Shown here in pieces: positions 61,301 to 64,000 of a stretch of DNA of 64,000 bases. Origin of the DNA: Anthracocystis setariae. Taxonomy: Eukaryota; Basidiomycota; Ustilaginomycetes; Ustilaginales; Ustilaginaceae. The DNA lies in the NCBI GenBank assembly GCA_928724745.1, contig CAKMXJ010000015.1, forward strand, positions 310,001-374,000, in the 5' to 3' direction. Numbering within the stretch: the first letter of the stretch is position 1; each line of letters opens with the position of its first letter. The position numbers were made by a program, and so were the translations under genes. A model generated the notes under the pieces. That model was not told the origin of the DNA. It did no database searches and worked only from the letters and a program-made list of their open reading frames with translations.

Positions 61301-63249
61301 GCAATGGGGAAAGACAGAAGCTGGTAGAGAGCCAGAGCCGGGAAGATGACGTCGGCGGTCAGCGGCTCAGGGTTGGTGTAAGCGTAAGTGACGAAAGTGC
61401 CGAGCGAGACAAAGAACGGGATGGCAGTCCAGAAGAAATTGAAAAAGGCCGAGACGACACCGACGGTGCGGAGAAGCTTGAGTTCCTCGTCGTTTCGTAC
61501 CTTGAAGAGCTTGCGCGTGAAAGCCTCTTCCCAGGCAAAGAGCTTGATCGACTTGATGTTGGTGAGGATCTCGTTCATCAGACGAGTTCGCTTATCCTTG
61601 ACCTTCATCTGCTTCTCGCTGAGTCGACGAAGATATCGGGCCAGAGCAGTGTTGAGAGGCACGCTGACAACCATGATAGCAACGCCGACGAACGAGGGCC
61701 AGCCAAGGAGGTTGTAGAGTGAAACGAAAGCCAGCGTCATCTGGAAGAGAGCCGACCAGGCAATGTGGCCGTAGGTGCAGAGGTCCTGGAGACGCGTGGC
61801 ATCGACAGACATGAGGTTGACAATGTCACCCGTGGCTCGGCCGCCGCGGTCCTCGTTGGAAAGTCGCAAGCTCTTTTTGAAGATGGCGCTCACCAGACCG
61901 GCACGAACACGCATACCGGTGACAAAGACCAGCTGGAAGTACTGGTGTAAGAAGGAAGTCTGGGTGACGGCGACGCAGAAGAGGGCAGCCGAGAGCAAGT
62001 AGCCCTGCATCGCGCTCTGATTCGGGTTGGCACTGTCGTAGCTCTGGACGAATTGAAGCAGCTTGCGCAGAATCTGGGGCTGTACGAAAGCGAGCGTGTC
62101 CTGTGCCATTTTGAGAACGGCGGCAAAGAGGAATGGACCACCGTAGGAATAGGCCAGTGTAGTCCAGAAAGCAGGCTTGCCTGTCGCCTTGTCCTTGGTC
62201 TGCTTCCAGAACTTGTCGAAACGCCTACCGAGGTTTTCAGCATCCTCGTTGGCGGGCAAAGCCCACATGTCATCCTCGGTGACAAACTTCTTGGCACCAA
62301 GAGTCATGAGGGGCTGCATCCAGTGGAAGGTGATTCGGCTGAAGATGTTGGCAGTGACGACGGGGCACTCTTTGGACGAGTCAAGAGAATCATCTTTGGC
62401 AACCGTGGCTTCCTCGTCGCCGTCCGAAAAGAGACTGAAGCTGCTACCATTGGCATCGCTGGCAACCGCATGGTAGCCGTTGCCGTTGAGGTGAGTGGTG
62501 GCCGATGGAGATGGCTTGTGAATTTGGTCGTCAGAAGAGCCAATCTCGACGCCTGCACATTCGAGCGCAAAGGCGACCATGCCGGCGACAAATCGCACTA
62601 CGAAAGGCACGAAAGTGATCAGCTGGTGCTGGATGGGAAGCGAAGGGTACGTGAGCGAGGTTCGGAGCTTGACGATGCTAGCAAGAGAGTGGGCGAGCCA
62701 GAAAAAGAGCAGGATATCCGAGCTGCGACGAGCGCGCTTGTGGTTGAAGTGTTGGAGCGCCAAAACGACCAGGTAGCCGAGAGCGCCAACGGCCGAAGAC
62801 CAGAAAAGGATCGATTCGGCAGGCTTCGCAAACAGGCCGTGAGAGATGACGGCTTGGAAAACGGCGGCGACGACGAGTAGGGCCACAACGACATGTTTGG
62901 CATACAAGAGCGCGCGGGATGCCCGTGTCAGAGGCTTATCCTCTTTTCTTGAGAGCAGAGCCAGGTGAACGCCGCCGAAGAGAGCGAGGAGGAAGACAGG
63001 AGCAGTCCAGAAGGCAGCCTCTTGGAAGCAAGGGGTGAAATCAAGGTCACGCTGTTGCGAGACAGGACCCCATCCTTCGACATTGTCGCAGAGCCTTGCG
63101 AGTCCAGCGTGTTGAAGCGATCCGATTGTGGACGAGAAGACGCGGAAGGGCACATTCAGCAAGGGATCCGCTGCGACAGCCTGAGCGTGGAAAGATCTAT
63201 CGAAGCTGGCAAAGTAGCCAAGCTCTTCTACGGGAGCGGAGGCCTCCAT
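58378..63249 (-). CDS. ABCC (MRP/YCF1-like) ABC transporter
   Basis: A 1623-residue full-length ABCC protein from ATG 63249, in one exon. An N-terminal TMD0 of about five helices (residues 80-250) starts after FARLCDN-type sequence (LARLCDNVEGWGPVS) and DFTPCFQE, which resemble YCF1. It is followed by TMD1, NBD1, TMD2 and NBD2. NBD1 has Walker A GKVGDGKSS near 766 and signature LSGGQRARIALARA near 848; NBD2 has Walker A GRTGAGKSS near 1418, signature FSAGQRQLICIARA and Walker B ILVLDEATSAID. A charged linker of about 100 residues joins NBD1 and TMD2. YCF1 in yeast moves glutathione conjugates and cadmium-glutathione into the vacuole; the same role here is inferred from similarity. The NBD1 Walker A has Asp where other members usually have Ser, but the essential Gly and Lys remain. 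Confidence 0.92.
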   Translation of the reverse strand: MEASAPVEELGYFASFDRSFHAQAVAADPLLNVPFRVFSSTIGSLQHAGLARLCDNVEGWGPVSQQRDLDFTPCFQEAAFWTAPVFLLALFGGVHLALLSRKEDKPLTRASRALLYAKHVVVALLVVAAVFQAVISHGLFAKPAESILFWSSAVGALGYLVVLALQHFNHKRARRSSDILLFFWLAHSLASIVKLRTSLTYPSLPIQHQLITFVPFVVRFVAGMVAFALECAGVEIGSSDDQIHKPSPSATTHLNGNGYHAVASDANGSSFSLFSDGDEEATVAKDDSLDSSKECPVVTANIFSRITFHWMQPLMTLGAKKFVTEDDMWALPANEDAENLGRRFDKFWKQTKDKATGKPAFWTTLAYSYGGPFLFAAVLKMAQDTLAFVQPQILRKLLQFVQSYDSANPNQSAMQGYLLSAALFCVAVTQTSFLHQYFQLVFVTGMRVRAGLVSAIFKKSLRLSNEDRGGRATGDIVNLMSVDATRLQDLCTYGHIAWSALFQMTLAFVSLYNLLGWPSFVGVAIMVVSVPLNTALARYLRRLSEKQMKVKDKRTRLMNEILTNIKSIKLFAWEEAFTRKLFKVRNDEELKLLRTVGVVSAFFNFFWTAIPFFVSLGTFVTYAYTNPEPLTADVIFPALALYQLLSFPIAMFAGIISALLQAQVSAKRLSDFFDAGELDPNARKVILPGQREPQNPDAPSRPSDVLEAINDDSNAAHEPSKDEEVVTIRDGEFKWSRSQPVPTLQDINLTVKKGELLAVLGKVGDGKSSLLSAILGEMVRTDGEAIVKGRTAYFTQGGWCMGATVRDNILFGLKYEPEFYQRVIDACALTPDLNILPEGDRTEVGERGVSLSGGQRARIALARACYARADIYLLDDPLAAVDAHVGAHIFKHVIGPEGLLRSKARILTLNSVSCLPDCDQIVSVRRGIILDERGTYDQVMARKGDLYNLITGLGKQSAREQADNGAETPSKDLEVIDMDKELDMHGHGGEEGLKDSKLHRRISSASMVRPKTLSKRQIKKDTIRQLKESSAPKEKSEQGSVKPEVYRQYIKSCSVVGVVLYILAQILSQVMTVSRDVVLKQWGAANTENGGDAATTRFYLIIYAVVGILASICICIAPFILWTWLVISSARKFHDDMFDAVLRSPLQWFETTPTGRLLNLFSRDVNVIDEVLPRVIHGLVRTMTVVLGVLCVVAYSVPPFLIAIIPLAFAYRAVLRYYLATSRELKRLDSVSKTPIFTWFQESLGGLSSIRAFGQESRFIATSEARVDRNQQCYYPAVTCNRWLAVRIEMMGSLIIFVASTLAVFIRTRNGKMDAGLLGLMMSQALSTTQTLNWVVRSASEVEQNIVSVERVMSYTDLVSEAPYEIADKKPPSDWPSKGEVSLESYSTRYRKELDLVLKKLHIDIKAGERIGVVGRTGAGKSSLTLALFRIIEAVEGKIVIDGIDVSKIGLKDLRSAIAIIPQDPQLWEGTLRENLDPTGRSDDAALWKALEQARMKDHVQSLENGLDAQLTEGGTNFSAGQRQLICIARAFLRNAKILVLDEATSAIDLETDAQVQAIVRSEFKGTTITVAHRLNTVIDSTRVLVLKEGSVAEFDTPDNLLANKQSIFFSMALEAGLAKLEA

Positions 63250-64000
63250 CGCAGCAACGGCCTGTGCGGTAGGCTAGACCAGACTACGAGGCTTCCGATG
63301 GTATCCAAAAGGCAGATTGCACGGGTCGTCCCGGTACAGCAAGCAGACCTTCCGACGAAGGTGAATGCGAGGTTCGGAAGCTACTCGAGTGGAGCTGTTG
63401 TGCCGAAGTGGGTCAAGAGTCAAGCGCCGGATTGCTTGAGCCGCTTGGTGTGTGCAAGCGAATGTAGGAATGGGATGGAACAAAGGAGAGCGAAAGAGGC
63501 AGCGAAAGAAAAAGTGTCGCAAGGCTAGCCCTTGTGTGTGTCGTTGAGCATCAACTGAGCTCAGCCAAGATCAGCTTGCAGCATACTGTGTCCAGCGACG
63601 TAGGGTTGCTCCGTCTTCTTTTTCCGTCATCTGGTTACGTATCGTCAGGTACACAACTCAGCTCTGCTGGTGTCCATGCGTCGGACCGCCAATTTCCAAA
63701 ATGAATAAAATAAAATAAAATTCACTCTCAGGCATTCCAAGATCCCCCACGCAGTCTGTCGCTGACCCCCCAAAAAAAAAGGCAGGGCAAAAAAAGAAAA
63801 AAAAGGAGGGAGCCATTCAAGCAGCATGAACTTGACTACAGTATCAATATCACCGAACGCTGCCTCTGGATTCTCGTTGATCGGCGATGCATTCAAGCTA
63901 GTGTGGAACTTATTTGAAATTCACCCCCTTTTCTACTGTATTGTCCCGACAGGTCTCGAGCTGAATATTGCCGTGCTGCGGTCCAGTCGATGGATAGCCG
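63250..64000. other. Upstream region of the ABC transporter, to the window edge
   Basis: The ABC transporter promoter and leader, then AT-rich DNA with AATAAAAT-type runs near 63701-63722 and A/C tracts near 63760-63810. A TACTGTA site occurs at 63935. No gene is supported before the edge. Confidence 0.5.

Noticed and set aside
1..64000. Transposons, viral insertions, CRISPR arrays
   Set aside because: No transposase, reverse transcriptase, long terminal repeats or regular spacer-repeat arrays are visible.

Overview
The window is nuclear DNA of a basidiomycete, most likely a smut fungus of the Ustilaginaceae (Ustilago/Sporisorium/Pseudozyma type). The evidence is indirect: genes are long and mostly intronless, the few introns are short (about 90-150 nt) with GTAAGT/GTGAGT donors, several leaders are pyrimidine-rich, and products include a B-type cyclin, an H+-ATPase with the acidic insert seen in basidiomycetes, a KDM5 demethylase and a basidiomycete-type NTPase protein. 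I see no transposon, virus, CRISPR array or rRNA. Species and all database-level identities are inferences.

Layout: 1-10 kb holds the 3' part of MON1 (+), a NIPA-type Mg2+ transporter (-) ending 26 bp from it, a disordered basic hypothetical protein (-) and a large P-loop NTPase with a nuclease-like C-terminus (-). 10-19 kb is gene-poor and carries one B-type cyclin whose first exon has seven codons. 19-29 kb holds a MUB1/SamB-like MYND protein (+), a CLPTM1 family protein (+) and a DHA1-like MFS transporter (-). 30-34 kb holds a four-exon WBP2/GRAM protein (-), reconstructed here, and a FAT1-type very-long-chain acyl-CoA synthetase (+). 34-41 kb is a KDM5/JARID1 histone demethylase (-). 43-46 kb is the plasma-membrane H+-ATPase pma1 (-), with a probable 5'-UTR intron and about 4.5 kb of gene-poor DNA upstream. 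50.7-57.2 kb holds a FAM86/EFM3-like lysine methyltransferase (-, two exons) divergent from RPA2 (+, four exons), then a HET-C protein (-). A tRNA-Val(UAC) gene with an intron lies at 57.5 kb, and a YCF1-like ABCC transporter (-) fills 58.4-63.2 kb.

The genes are housekeeping or membrane functions with no single pathway in common. The least ordinary items are the NTPase/nuclease-like protein at 6.1-9.8 kb, the HET-C protein with an N-terminal extension ahead of its usual signal sequence, the near-duplication flanking the cyclin intron, and recurrent TACAGTACTG-type palindromes and pentanucleotide repeats in the gene-poor stretches.
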